From: Polyangium jinanense
GTDB taxonomy: Bacteria; Myxococcota; Polyangia; Polyangiales; Polyangiaceae
NCBI RefSeq assembly: GCF_028435365.1
Contig: NZ_JAGTJJ010000019.1
Coordinates: 62,001 to 126,000 of the forward strand
DNA length: 64,000 bases
Direction: 5' to 3'
Of the stretch, positions 17,468-26,664 are shown piece after piece. The position numbers were made by a program, and so were the translations under genes. The notes under the pieces were generated by a model. That model was not told where the DNA came from, did no database searches, and saw only the letters and a program-made list of their open reading frames with translations. Each line of letters starts with the position of its first letter. Within the stretch, counting starts at the first letter, position 1.

Positions 17468-20032
17468 ATGCACGAACGTACCTCCCCCCGGCCTCTTCGC
17501 GCCCTCGGTCGATTCCAGGCGCGTCGGCCTTTTCTGGTCCTTCTCTTCGCCCTGCTTTCGCTCGTGCCGACGGGCTTCTTCGCCACGAAGATCGGCTTTC
17601 GGCCCGACTTCTCGGAGTTATTGCCCGACAACAAGGACAGCGTGATCGAGATGCGCCGGGTGTCGGCGCGCCTCTCGGGCATCACCACGCTGACGATCAC
17701 CGCCGAGATCGCGGACGGGAAAAACGAGGCGGCCCTCAGGGCATTCGTGGACGCGCTCGCGCCGAAGCTCCAGGCGCTCGGGCAACCGTGGGTCGAGCAG
17801 GTCGACTGGAGCGCGGGGGAGACGAAGAAGTTCGTCGAAGAGAACAAGCTGCTCTTCGCGGATGTCGCGGACCTCGAGAAGGCGCGTGACGAGGTCGTCG
17901 CGAGGTACGAGTACGAGGTCCAGAAGGAAACGGGCCTCCTGCTCGACGACGCGGATCCACCGCCGCCGATCACCGCCGCATCGCTGAAGGAGCGGCTGAC
18001 GGGGAAAAAGGCGGGCGAAGCGCCGGCAAAACCGAAGAGCCAAGCGGAGATCGATCGAGGCCCGCACCCGAACGGGTATTACATGAGCGCCGACGGCAAG
18101 TTCGCCGCCGTCATCGCGCGGACGAGCCTGTCGAAGAAGGCGGATCGCGAGGAGCTCCGGCGCAAGGTCGAAGGGATCGTCGCGGAGATCGACCCGAAGA
18201 AGCTCGATGCGACGATGGAGGTCGGATACACGGGAGATCTCGTCATCAGCGGCGAGGAGTACGACGCGATCGTGCGTGACCTCGGCGAGGTCGGCGTGGG
18301 CGGCGTGCTCGGCGTGCTCGTGCCGGTGCTCTTGTTCTTCCTGCGGGTGCGCACGGTGCTCGTGATGGCGGGTAGCCTGCTCGTGGGGCTCGTGTGGACG
18401 TTTGGCCTGACGTACTTCACGATCGGATACCTGAACAGCTCGACGGGCTTTCTGGTCACGATCATCGCCGGCAATGGCATCAACTACGGCATCATGTACA
18501 TGGCGCGGTATCTCGAGGCGCGCCGTGACGATGGGGCCGACGTCGAGGGGGCGATCGAGGCGGCGCACAAGGACACGTGGCTGCCGACGCTCTCGGGCTC
18601 GGCGACGACGATGCTGGCGTACGGCTCGCTGATGCTGACGGATTTCCGGGGCTTCAAGCACTTCGGGGTCATCGGCGCCTACGGGATGCTGCTCTGCTGG
18701 CTCGCGACGTACCTCTTCACGCCGGCCCTGCTCGCGGCGACGGAGCGGGTGCGCCCGGTGTATTTCCCGAGCAAGGAGAAGACGAAGGCGCGCGGGTATT
18801 ACGGCGTGCTGTTCGCGAAGCTCGCGCAGGCGGCGCCACGCACGCTCGGGGCGATCGGCGTCGTGGTGGGGCTCATCTCGGTGGGGCTCACCTATCGGTA
18901 TTTGACGAAGGATCCGATCGAGTACGACATGCGCAACATCCGCAGCGAGCGGCGCGACAAGAGCGCGGCGCTGTCGCTGTCGGTGCGCGTGGGGTACATC
19001 GTCGGGCGGATGTCGCAGGACGGAATGGCGGTCATGACGGACCGCCTGGATCAGGTCCCGCTGCTCGAAACGGAGCTGCAAAAACGGCTCGATGCGGCGC
19101 CCGCCGACGCGAAACCGTTCGAGAAGGTGGTGACGATCCATTCGCTGATCCCGAAGGAGCAGGAGCGAAAGATCCCGCTCGTCGAGGACATCCGGCGCAT
19201 CGTGCAAAAGGCGCGGAAGCGGAACCTGATCTCGGACGCGGACTGGGCCGAGATCGGGCCGTACATGCCCGCGGAGAACCTGAAGCCGATCGCGATCGCG
19301 AATCTGCCGGAGACCGTGGCGCGGCCGTTCACGGAGAAGGACGGGACGCGCGGGCGGATCGTGTACATCGTGCCGAAGCAAGGCCAGAGCGTGTGGGACG
19401 CGCATTACCTCATCCGCTGGGCCGATAGTTTCCGGTCGACGACGCTGCCGAACGGCGACGTGATCAAGGGGTCGGGCCGCGCGGTCATCTATGCGGACAT
19501 GATCCAGGCCGTGGTGGAGGACGCGCCGAAGGCGGTGGGGCTCGCGGCGATCGGGGTCGTGGTGATCATCCTGATTGCGTTCCGGGGCAGCGCGCAGTCG
19601 CTCGGGGTGTTCGTCCCGTGGCTCTTCGGCGTGTCGATGCTGCTCGGGTTCCTCCATCTGCGGGGCATCAAGCTCAATTTCTTGAACTTCATCGTCCTGC
19701 CGATCACGTTCGGGATCGGGGCCGAGTATTCGCACAACCTGATGCAGCGATATCTCTCGGAGGGCGGTGAGCGGCTCGATCGGGTCTTCACGGAGACGGG
19801 CGGCGCGCTCGTGCTCTGCTCGATGACCACGTGCATCGGGTACTTCGCGCTGATGTTCTCCATCAACAAAGGGATCGCGAGCTTCGGGCTGGCGGCGGCG
19901 GTCGGGGAGATCGCCTGCTTGCTCTCCGCGGTGCTGATCCTGCCGGCGTTCCTCGTGTGGCTGGACCGCCGGCGCAAGGCGGCGCAAAACGCGACGCCTT
20001 CGGCCGAGGGCAGCGGCGGTCAGGCGGCCTGA
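17468..20032 (+). CDS. MMPL/RND-family lipid exporter
   Basis: From ATG 17468 the product is 854 residues (an in-frame GTG lies 30 bases upstream). It has the RND plan: one helix at about 20-40, a large extracytoplasmic loop (DFSELLPDNKDSV onwards), five to six helices at about 270-450, a second loop at about 480-680, then helices 690-840. The half-repeat GNGINYGIMYMARYLEAR is matched by GIGAEYSHNLMQRYLSEG in the second half. MMPL proteins export lipids or hopanoids to the envelope; the adjacent lipid and glycosyl transferases support this. The glycosyltransferase gene follows 1 base later. Confidence 0.9.
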   Translation: MHERTSPRPLRALGRFQARRPFLVLLFALLSLVPTGFFATKIGFRPDFSELLPDNKDSVIEMRRVSARLSGITTLTITAEIADGKNEAALRAFVDALAPKLQALGQPWVEQVDWSAGETKKFVEENKLLFADVADLEKARDEVVARYEYEVQKETGLLLDDADPPPPITAASLKERLTGKKAGEAPAKPKSQAEIDRGPHPNGYYMSADGKFAAVIARTSLSKKADREELRRKVEGIVAEIDPKKLDATMEVGYTGDLVISGEEYDAIVRDLGEVGVGGVLGVLVPVLLFFLRVRTVLVMAGSLLVGLVWTFGLTYFTIGYLNSSTGFLVTIIAGNGINYGIMYMARYLEARRDDGADVEGAIEAAHKDTWLPTLSGSATTMLAYGSLMLTDFRGFKHFGVIGAYGMLLCWLATYLFTPALLAATERVRPVYFPSKEKTKARGYYGVLFAKLAQAAPRTLGAIGVVVGLISVGLTYRYLTKDPIEYDMRNIRSERRDKSAALSLSVRVGYIVGRMSQDGMAVMTDRLDQVPLLETELQKRLDAAPADAKPFEKVVTIHSLIPKEQERKIPLVEDIRRIVQKARKRNLISDADWAEIGPYMPAENLKPIAIANLPETVARPFTEKDGTRGRIVYIVPKQGQSVWDAHYLIRWADSFRSTTLPNGDVIKGSGRAVIYADMIQAVVEDAPKAVGLAAIGVVVIILIAFRGSAQSLGVFVPWLFGVSMLLGFLHLRGIKLNFLNFIVLPITFGIGAEYSHNLMQRYLSEGGERLDRVFTETGGALVLCSMTTCIGYFALMFSINKGIASFGLAAAVGEIACLLSAVLILPAFLVWLDRRRKAAQNATPSAEGSGGQAA

Positions 20033-20033
20033 A

Positions 20034-21110
20034 ATGCGTATCGTTTATCTCGCCCCGAACATCCCGGTCCCGGGCACGCATGGCGGCTCGACGCACGTGA
20101 CCCACGTGTATCGCGAGCTCTCGAAGCGCCACGACGTGCTGCTCTATTGCCGCTCGGGCTCGACCGAGGAGGGCGCGCTCGCGCGTGGATTCAACCTCCA
20201 CCCGGTGCTGCAAAAAGGCTTCTTGCCCGTGGCGTTCGCGCGTGTGGTCGGGGCGGTGCGGCGCTTCCGGCCCGACGTGATCTACGAGCGATACTCGGCG
20301 TTCGGGCTCGGGCCCTTGCTCGCGCGGGCCACGGGCGCGCCGTGCGTGCTCATGACGCTCGACCGGGACGCGAGCGCGCTCTCGTTCCGGTACTCGGATC
20401 GTATCGTGGCCACGAGCGCGGAGTTCATTCCCCAGGAATACCGGGACAAACTGCGGATCGTGCACTGGGGCGTCGACGTGGACGGGCTCGTCGGCAAGAG
20501 CGGCGAGGCCGTGCGGGCGCGATATGCGCCGCGCGGGGAGCGAATCGTGCTGTACACGGGCAGCTTCCCGGACTGGCACGGGGTCGAGGTGCTGGTCGAG
20601 GTCGCACGGTCGTGGGCGGGGCCGGACGTGGTGTTTTTGCTCGTCGGGGATGGACAAGACAAACGGCGCGTGGAGCGGCTGGCCGCGGCGCGCGGGGCCC
20701 GAGGGCGGGTCGTGTTCGCGGGGCGGGTGCCGCACGGGGAGATCGGCGCGTACATCGACGCGGCGGACGTGTGCGTCGCGCCGTATGCGCCCTCGAAGCA
20801 CCCGATTTTCCGCGTGTACGGCATGAACCGGGACCCCATCAAGGTGCTCGAGTACATGGCGCTCGGGAAGGTGGCCGTGACGATCGATACGCCGCGCATG
20901 CGGGAGCTTTTCCGCGCCGATGACGAGGTGCTCCTTTACCGGGCCGAGGACCCGGATGCCTTGCGGCAAACGCTCGAAAAAGTGCTCACGGACGGGGATC
21001 TTCGCGCGCGTGTCGGCGCGGCCGGCGCCTCGCTCGTGCGATCGCGGTACACGTGGAGCCACCACGCCGAGGAGCTCGAAGCCGTGTTCGGCGAGGTCGT
21101 TCGGCGCTGA
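20034..21110 (+). CDS. Group 1 glycosyltransferase (GT-B fold, GT4-like)
   Basis: The 358-residue protein starts MRIVYLAPNIPVPGTHGGSTHV, the N-terminal Rossmann start of GT4 enzymes. The C-terminal half has YTGSFPDWHGVEVLVE, VVFAGRVPHGEI, and YGMNRDPIKVLEYMALGKVAV, where the E-x7-E sugar-nucleotide motif is recognisable but altered. It should be a cytoplasmic enzyme that transfers a sugar from a nucleotide donor. It is probably co-transcribed with the MMPL exporter upstream, so it may glycosylate the exported lipid. The stop falls inside a hairpin shared with the converging TetR gene. Confidence 0.9.
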   Translation: MRIVYLAPNIPVPGTHGGSTHVTHVYRELSKRHDVLLYCRSGSTEEGALARGFNLHPVLQKGFLPVAFARVVGAVRRFRPDVIYERYSAFGLGPLLARATGAPCVLMTLDRDASALSFRYSDRIVATSAEFIPQEYRDKLRIVHWGVDVDGLVGKSGEAVRARYAPRGERIVLYTGSFPDWHGVEVLVEVARSWAGPDVVFLLVGDGQDKRRVERLAAARGARGRVVFAGRVPHGEIGAYIDAADVCVAPYAPSKHPIFRVYGMNRDPIKVLEYMALGKVAVTIDTPRMRELFRADDEVLLYRAEDPDALRQTLEKVLTDGDLRARVGAAGASLVRSRYTWSHHAEELEAVFGEVVRR

Positions 21111-21135
21111 GCGTTTCGCCCGGCGAAAGACTCAG
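21107..21135. terminator. Bidirectional hairpin between converging genes
   Basis: The outer stem CTGAG/CTCAG encloses an inner stem TTTCGCC/GGCGAAA with almost no loop. The stop codons of the glycosyltransferase and of the converging TetR gene both fall within the outer stem. No U-tract follows on either strand, so it is at best a weak or Rho-assisted terminator. Confidence 0.5.
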
Positions 21136-21716
21136 GGCGCGCCTTCGTCGACGATCGCTTGGGTCGCGTCCTCCAGCCACCGGCGGGCGGAAGCGATGCG
21201 CGTGTCGTCGAGCGCCTGGATGGGCAAGAGTCTCCAGCTCGTGAGAAAGCCGCTCCAGAGAATGTGGAGCCGCGCCGCGCGCCACTCGCCGTCGGGGGGT
21301 CCGAGCCACTCGGCCAAAGGCGTGAGCACCTTCGTCTGAAGCAGCTCGACGCTCGTCGCGTGGGCCTCGGGATCGGCCGCGGAGAGGATCATCATCGCGA
21401 GCGGGCCCCGGGCATCCGGCGTGTCGCAGAGGGCCGACACCATGTCCGCGCAGAAGCGGCGCCGATCTCCTTGGAGCACCGGCGTGATGTCGAGCACGGA
21501 GTCGAGCGCCGCTCGGAACAGCCCCTGCTTCGAGCCGAAGTAGCGGCCGACGAGCGAGGAGTTCACCCCGGCGAGGTCCGCCACGTCGCGCACGCCGGTG
21601 TTGGCGAAGCCTCGCGTGGAAAACAGCGTCCTCGCGGCGACGAGGAGCGCGGCGCGCGTGCGGTCGGCATCGCGCTGGCGCGCCAACGTCTCAGGCTCGG
21701 TCGGGGGTTTGTACAC
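21132..21716 (-). CDS. TetR/AcrR-family transcriptional regulator
   Basis: The protein has 194 residues. The N-terminal helix-turn-helix is [42 protein letters not shown] in family order (quoted in part: [21 protein letters not shown]). The C-terminal helices form the ligand and dimer domain. The start is a GTG at 21716-21714, which lies inside one operator copy. It is divergent from the Baeyer-Villiger monooxygenase operon and probably represses that operon and itself. The ligand is unknown; a ketone or hydrophobic substrate is plausible. Confidence 0.92.
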   Translation of the reverse strand: MYKPPTEPETLARQRDADRTRAALLVAARTLFSTRGFANTGVRDVADLAGVNSSLVGRYFGSKQGLFRAALDSVLDITPVLQGDRRRFCADMVSALCDTPDARGPLAMMILSAADPEAHATSVELLQTKVLTPLAEWLGPPDGEWRAARLHILWSGFLTSWRLLPIQALDDTRIASARRWLEDATQAIVDEGAP

Positions 21717-21726
21717 AACTGTTTAC
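21711..21726. promoter_or_regulatory. Operator copy 1 for the adjacent TetR regulator
   Basis: GTACAC-AACT-GTTTAC has the same half-sites and 4-base spacing as the second copy at 21758-21773, with one mismatch in the right arm. It covers the regulator's own GTG start, so bound repressor would block its expression. Confidence 0.65.
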
Positions 21727-21757
21727 TTACGACGGAGGATGAGGTACGTCCAGCCAT

Positions 21758-21773
21758 GTACACAGCCGTGTAC
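21758..21773. promoter_or_regulatory. Operator copy 2, perfect inverted repeat
   Basis: GTACAC-AGCC-GTGTAC is a perfect 6-bp inverted repeat with a 4-base spacer. It lies 32 bases upstream of the monooxygenase ATG at 21805, where a repressor would block transcription of the operon. It matches copy 1 in spacing and half-site. Confidence 0.72.
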
Positions 21774-21804
21774 TACGGCGACAGAGTCGAAAGGATGCGT
21801 ACCG

Positions 21805-23601
21805 ATGGATGCGACGACGAAGGGCGAGGTCACCTTTTCCCCGGAAGCGCTGAAAGAGAAGTACCGGCTCGAGCGCGAGAAGCGGCTGCGCGCTGACGGC
21901 AGCACCCAGTACATCGAGCTCAGCCGGGTCTACGCGGACTTCGACAAGGATCCCTACGTCGAGCCCGGCTTCACCCGTCCGGCGGTGACCGAGACGATCG
22001 ACGTGCTCATCGTCGGCGGTGGCTTCGGCGGCATGCTGGCGGCGGTGCGGCTGCGCCAGGCGGGGGTGCATTCCTTCCGCGTCGTCGAGAAGGGCGGCGA
22101 CTTCGGCGGCACTTGGTACTGGAATCGCTATCCGGGCGCCGCCTGCGACGTCGAATCCTACATTTACATGCCGCTGCTCGAAGAGACCGGCTACATCCCG
22201 ACGGAGAAGTACGCCAAGGCGACCGAGATCTTCGCCCACTGTCAGCGGATCGGTCGGCAGTTCGATCTCTACAAAGCGGCGCTGTTCCAGACCGAAGTCG
22301 AGCAGATGGACTGGGACGAGAACGAGCGGCGCTGGATTGTCACGACAAGCCGCGGTGACAGGCTCGCGGCGCGGTTCGTGGTCATCGCCGGTGGCATCCT
22401 CCACAAGGCGAAGCTGCCCGGCATCCCGGGGATCGAGACCTTCAAGGGCCATAGCTTCCACACGAGCCGGTGGGACTATTCCTATACCGGCGGCAGCCCG
22501 AGCGGCAACATGACCCGGCTCGCGGACAAACGCGTGGGCATCATCGGGACGGGCGCGACCGCGGTGCAGGCGATCCCCCACCTCGGCGCTTCGGCCAAGC
22601 AATTGTACGTCTTTCAGCGCACGCCCTCGGGCGTCGGCGAACGGAACAACCAGCCGACGGACGAGGCCTGGGCGAAGACGCTGAAGCCCGGCTGGCAAAA
22701 AGAGCGCATGGAGAACTTCACCGCGATCGTCTCGGGCAACCCGCAGAACGTCGATCTCGTGCGGGACGGCTGGACCTACATCTTCGATGATCCCGCGACC
22801 CGCGGCGCCACGACCCCCGAGGAGGCGGCAAAGCTTCGCCAGATGGCCGATTTCCGCAAGATGGAGGAGATCCGCACGCGGGTGACCACCATCGTCGAGG
22901 ATCCGGCCGCGGCCGAGGCGCTCAAGCCCTATTACAACCAGCTCTGCAAGCGGCCGTGCTTCCACGACGAATACCTGCAGACGTTCAACCGCCCGAACGT
23001 GCAGCTCGTCGACACCGACGGCAAGGGCGTGGAGCGTATCACGCCCACCGGCGTGGTCGTGAATGGCAAGGAGTACGCGGTCGACTGCCTCATTTACTCC
23101 ACGGGCTTCGAGATCTCGAGCGAATACACCCGACGGCTCGGCTTCGACATTCGCGGGCGCGGCGGCAAGTCCCTGCGCGAGAGCTGGGCCGACGGCCCGG
23201 CGACGCTCCACGGCATGCAGACCCGCGGCTATCCGAACCTCCTGATGTTCAGCCCCACCCAGAGCGGTTGGGCGATCAACTTCGTCCACGTCATCGACGA
23301 GCAGTCGAAGCACGCCGCCTACATCATCGAGCGTTGCCTCACGCGGGGCATCGAGACCATCGAGCCGACGGAAGAGGCGCAGCAGAAGTGGTGGGAGGTG
23401 ATCCTCGGTAGCCTCATGAAGAGCACCATTCACTTCGGCGGCCCGGAATGCACGCCCGGCTATTACAACAACGAGGGCCACCTCAGCCCGAGCTTGGCGC
23501 GCTTCGCCGCGTATGCGGGCGGCACGCTCGAGTTCTTCGAGATCCTGCAGAACTGGCGCAAGGCCGACGATCTCGCGGGGCTCGAAGTGACGCGTGGCTG
23601 A
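21805..23601 (+). CDS. Baeyer-Villiger flavin monooxygenase
   Basis: From ATG 21805 (AAGGA 10 bases upstream) the product is 598 residues. A longer frame to 21598 would overlap the divergent regulator and is rejected. It has two Rossmann motifs (VGGGFGGML for [14 protein letters not shown] for NADPH) and the family fingerprint [12 protein letters not shown] between them, matching F-x-G-x3-H-x3-[21 protein letters not shown] is also typical. It should convert a ketone to an ester or lactone using NADPH and O2. The downstream SDR could make the ketone from an alcohol. It is controlled by the divergent TetR. Confidence 0.93.
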   Translation: MDATTKGEVTFSPEALKEKYRLEREKRLRADGSTQYIELSRVYADFDKDPYVEPGFTRPAVTETIDVLIVGGGFGGMLAAVRLRQAGVHSFRVVEKGGDFGGTWYWNRYPGAACDVESYIYMPLLEETGYIPTEKYAKATEIFAHCQRIGRQFDLYKAALFQTEVEQMDWDENERRWIVTTSRGDRLAARFVVIAGGILHKAKLPGIPGIETFKGHSFHTSRWDYSYTGGSPSGNMTRLADKRVGIIGTGATAVQAIPHLGASAKQLYVFQRTPSGVGERNNQPTDEAWAKTLKPGWQKERMENFTAIVSGNPQNVDLVRDGWTYIFDDPATRGATTPEEAAKLRQMADFRKMEEIRTRVTTIVEDPAAAEALKPYYNQLCKRPCFHDEYLQTFNRPNVQLVDTDGKGVERITPTGVVVNGKEYAVDCLIYSTGFEISSEYTRRLGFDIRGRGGKSLRESWADGPATLHGMQTRGYPNLLMFSPTQSGWAINFVHVIDEQSKHAAYIIERCLTRGIETIEPTEEAQQKWWEVILGSLMKSTIHFGGPECTPGYYNNEGHLSPSLARFAAYAGGTLEFFEILQNWRKADDLAGLEVTRG

Positions 23602-23646
23602 TCGGTCGAGCATGAGCGCCTGAGCCCCACCCGGAGGTCCCCACCC

Positions 23647-25365
23647 GTGAACCGATTCCTCTCCAAGTCCCTGTTCGCCTTGCTGCTTTTGGGATGCCAG
23701 CCCTCGGCCGCGCCTCCCCAGACCCCGCCCGAGACGCCTCCGCAGGCTTCTGCACAGGCGTCTCCGCAGGCGTCTCCACAGGCCCCTCCCAAGGTGTATC
23801 GCAAGGAGGTGGTCGTGGCCGGTTCTCCCTTCCAGGGCGTCCATGGGATGGCCGTCGATGGCAAGGGACACCTTTTGGCCAGCAATCTGCTCGGCCAGAC
23901 GGTCCATTCCGTCGACTTGAAGAGCGGCGCGGTGTCCACGTTGGTGGGGCCTCCTCTCGGCGGCGCGGATGACGTGACCCTGGGGCCCGATGGCTCCGTC
24001 TACTGGACCGGCTATTTCTCCGGTCAGTTGATGCGGCGCACGCCGGATGGCAAGACGCACATCATTGCCAAGGATCTGCCGGGCCTCAACTCGCTGGCCT
24101 TCCGCCGCGACGGCCGGCTCTACATCACCCAGCTCGGCCGGGGCGATACGCTGTGGGAGGCGGATCCAGAAGGGAAAAAGCCTCCGCGCAAGATCCTCTC
24201 CCCGGTCGGCTTCCTCAACGGATTCGAGTTTGGCAAGGACGATCGGCTCTACGGCCCGATCCTGCTCAAAGGGCAGATTGTCCGGATGGACGTGGACACG
24301 GGGAAAATGGAGCCCGTGGCGGAGGGCTTCGCCATGCCGACCGCCGTCAATTTCGACGCGCGCAAGGAGCACCTCTACGTGGTCGACGCGGCGCGCGGCG
24401 AGCTCGTCCGCGTCCGGTTGCCCAAGGGAAGCAAGGAGGTCGTCGCGAAGCTGCCCACCGGGCTCGATAACCTGGCGGTCGGCCCCGACGACCAGGTGTA
24501 CGTGTCGAACATGGTGGATAACGACATTCGTGTCGTCAATCCCGCCGACGGCTCCGTCCGGCCCCTCGTCGAGGCTCGATTGAGCGTGCCCTCCGGGCTC
24601 GCCGTCGCGCCGGAGGATCCGGACGAGCAGCTTTACGTGGCGGATGTGTATGCCTTTCGCCGGGTGGGAGGGCGTGATGGGAAAATCAACCAGACGACCC
24701 GCGTCCTCTCCACCCGGTTGAATTTCCCCATGAACGTGAGCCTGAGCGCGAAGCACGTGGTGCTGAGCACGGCCTACCTCGGCGGGCACAGCAGCGTGCA
24801 GGTGCTGGATCGGGCCTCGGGAGAGCTCCTGCGGACGATTCCCACCCCGAATGGCGCCCAGGGCGCGCTCGAGCTGCCCGATGGCACGCTGCTCATCGCC
24901 GAGGCGAGCACGGGCAAGCTCGTGCGTATCGATAACGCCGAGCCCGCAAAGACCACGGTGCTCACCGAGGGCCTTTCGGGGCCGGTGGGGCTCGTGGCAG
25001 ACACGGAGGCGAAGGAGCCGGCGGTGTACGTCACCGAAGTGGGCTCGGGGAAGGTGACCCGGGTGCGTTTGTCGGATGGATCGCGGCAAACGGTGGCCAG
25101 CGATCTTCGGGCGCCCGAGGGGATTGCCCGGCATCCCGACGGCGGATTGATCGTCGCCGAGGTGGGCCGAAAGCAGCTCGTGCGCATCGATCCGGCCACG
25201 GGGCAGTCGACCGTGCTCGCGAGCGACCTGCCCATCGGTTTGCCCGAGAGCGAGGGCCTGCCGCCGGGCTACATTCCCACGGGGGTTGCCGTGGGCCGCT
25301 CGGGCACCATCTACGTGTCGTCGGACATCGAGAGCGCACTTTATCGATTCGTGCCAGCGCCCTGA
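23647..25365 (+). CDS. NHL/SMP-30-like beta-propeller lipoprotein
   Basis: The 572-residue protein starts at GTG 23647 with a GGAGG-type ribosome site 10 bases upstream. The signal ends in lipobox LLLGC near residue 17, followed by a Pro/Gln/Ala linker ([10 protein letters not shown]). The rest is a tandem beta-propeller with repeated blocks such as [59 protein letters not shown] and [14 protein letters not shown]. It may bind or hydrolyse a small ester or lactone, like SMP-30 gluconolactonases, which would suit a Baeyer-Villiger product. That link is inference. Confidence 0.82.
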   Translation: MNRFLSKSLFALLLLGCQPSAAPPQTPPETPPQASAQASPQASPQAPPKVYRKEVVVAGSPFQGVHGMAVDGKGHLLASNLLGQTVHSVDLKSGAVSTLVGPPLGGADDVTLGPDGSVYWTGYFSGQLMRRTPDGKTHIIAKDLPGLNSLAFRRDGRLYITQLGRGDTLWEADPEGKKPPRKILSPVGFLNGFEFGKDDRLYGPILLKGQIVRMDVDTGKMEPVAEGFAMPTAVNFDARKEHLYVVDAARGELVRVRLPKGSKEVVAKLPTGLDNLAVGPDDQVYVSNMVDNDIRVVNPADGSVRPLVEARLSVPSGLAVAPEDPDEQLYVADVYAFRRVGGRDGKINQTTRVLSTRLNFPMNVSLSAKHVVLSTAYLGGHSSVQVLDRASGELLRTIPTPNGAQGALELPDGTLLIAEASTGKLVRIDNAEPAKTTVLTEGLSGPVGLVADTEAKEPAVYVTEVGSGKVTRVRLSDGSRQTVASDLRAPEGIARHPDGGLIVAEVGRKQLVRIDPATGQSTVLASDLPIGLPESEGLPPGYIPTGVAVGRSGTIYVSSDIESALYRFVPAP

Positions 25366-25392
25366 AAACCGATTTCGAAGGAGTATACGGCC

Positions 25393-26193
25393 ATGAAGGT
25401 CCGGAACAAGGTCGTCGTCGTGACCGGCGGCGGAAATGGCATCGGCAGAGAGCTCTGCCTCGGCCTCCTGTCGAAGGGCGCGAGCGTCGCAGCCGTCGAC
25501 GTCGACGCGTCTGCCCTGGAAGAGACGCTCGCGCGTTCGGGGAAGAACCGGGACAGGCTCGGCACCTACGTCGTGAACATCACGGATCGGGCCGCGGTGG
25601 ACGCGCTCCCGGCCGAGGTCATCTCCCGCTTCGGCGCCGTCGACGGCATCATCAACAATGCGGGGGTCATTCAACCGTTCGTCCGATTGAAGGACCTCGA
25701 CTATGCGGCGATCGACCGGGTGATGAACGTCAACCTGTTCGGGACGCTCTACATGATCAAGGCGTTCCTGCCGCACCTGCTCGCGCGGCCCGAGGCGCAC
25801 ATCACGAACGTCTCGAGCATGGGAGGATTTTTGCCCGTTCCGGGACAAACGATTTACGGAGCGGCCAAGGCGTCCGTGAAGCTCTTGACGGAGGGCTTGA
25901 ACTCGGAGCTCCAGGGGACGAACGTGAAGGTCACGGTCGTCTTCCCGGGAGCGGTTCACACGAAGATCGTGCAGAACTCGGGAGTCAGCGTGGAGACGAA
26001 GGGCGGAGAGGGGTCGGCCAGGATGCTTCCAGCCGACAAGGCCGCGCGGATCATCATCGAGGGCATCGAGAATGACCGTTACCGCGTCCTCGTGGGCCCC
26101 GATGCCATGCTCATGGATGCCCTCTACAGGCTGGATCCGCAACGCGCGGCGCGGTTCATCTACAAGCAGATGGCCGGCTTGTTGCCGAAGTAG
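25393..26193 (+). CDS. Short-chain dehydrogenase/reductase (classical SDR)
   Basis: A 266-residue classical SDR with cofactor motif TGGGNGIG, NNAG, catalytic Ser in NVSSMGG, and YGAAK (Y-x3-K). A good AAGGAG site lies about 10 bases before ATG 25393. It probably interconverts an alcohol and a ketone with NAD(P). Placed 27 bases after the propeller gene, it is the third gene of the monooxygenase operon and would naturally feed the ketone to the monooxygenase. Substrate unknown. Confidence 0.92.
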   Translation: MKVRNKVVVVTGGGNGIGRELCLGLLSKGASVAAVDVDASALEETLARSGKNRDRLGTYVVNITDRAAVDALPAEVISRFGAVDGIINNAGVIQPFVRLKDLDYAAIDRVMNVNLFGTLYMIKAFLPHLLARPEAHITNVSSMGGFLPVPGQTIYGAAKASVKLLTEGLNSELQGTNVKVTVVFPGAVHTKIVQNSGVSVETKGGEGSARMLPADKAARIIIEGIENDRYRVLVGPDAMLMDALYRLDPQRAARFIYKQMAGLLPK

Positions 26194-26239
26194 GCGCGGG
26201 CCGAGGAAGGCGCCTCGGCTGGCAAGGAATGAGTCGAAA

Positions 26240-26270
26240 GGGCGCCGCAGCCGGGTAGGCCTCGGCGCCC
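26240..26270. terminator. Hairpin between converging genes
   Basis: GGGCGCCG and CGGCGCCC form an 8-bp perfect stem with a 15-base loop, in the 87-base gap between the SDR (plus) and the small lipoprotein (minus). No U-run follows. It could terminate both directions. Confidence 0.4.
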
Positions 26271-26280
26271 GGCGTTCGCT

Positions 26281-26664
26281 CTAGCGGGCGGAGTGGCTAT
26301 CCCAGCACGCACCGGGCTGGACGGGCAGCGCGGCGAGGTCCGATTTCCCACGGATGGCCTGCCGATACGCGATCAATCGCTCGTCCATCGCCGCCAGGGC
26401 TCCCGACGGGTGCTCCTGGCGATATGCGGCCGTCGCGGAGACCGCCAGGCGCTTGGCCTCGCCGCGCGTCGGAGGCGGCTGAAGGACGGCGCGCAGGACC
26501 TCGGCATCCCGGACAGTCACCACGTCGTCACCCACGCGGGCCACGGTGCAATCCGGCTCGTCATGGGGCGCGCTGCGCGCCTCTGCGCAACCGGAGGCGA
26601 GCGCGAGGAGCCCTGCGAAAACCACGCGCGCTCCGGAGACCCACGTCGAATCAAGGCGACGCAT
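26281..26664 (-). CDS. Small putative lipoprotein
   Basis: This 127-residue protein carries a signal with lipobox (LALASGC near residue 26). The mature part is acidic and helical, with two further Cys (PDCTVARV and GACWDS). Its first 14 bases overlap the end of the S8 protease gene upstream, so it is probably co-expressed with it. Function unknown; an accessory or inhibitor of the protease is possible but not shown. Confidence 0.65.
   Translation of the reverse strand: MRRLDSTWVSGARVVFAGLLALASGCAEARSAPHDEPDCTVARVGDDVVTVRDAEVLRAVLQPPPTRGEAKRLAVSATAAYRQEHPSGALAAMDERLIAYRQAIRGKSDLAALPVQPGACWDSHSAR

Noticed and set aside
17618..19987. A 789-codon minus-strand frame
   Set aside because: It mirrors the MMPL exporter and has no recognisable domains.
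21598..21804. A longer start for the Baeyer-Villiger monooxygenase
   Set aside because: It would overlap the tetR gene and both operators and adds an implausible N-terminus.
21727..26142. A very long open frame on the minus strand (over 1400 codons)
   Set aside because: It is antisense to three well-supported enzymes and has Arg/His/Leu-rich low-information composition, as expected from GC-biased third positions.
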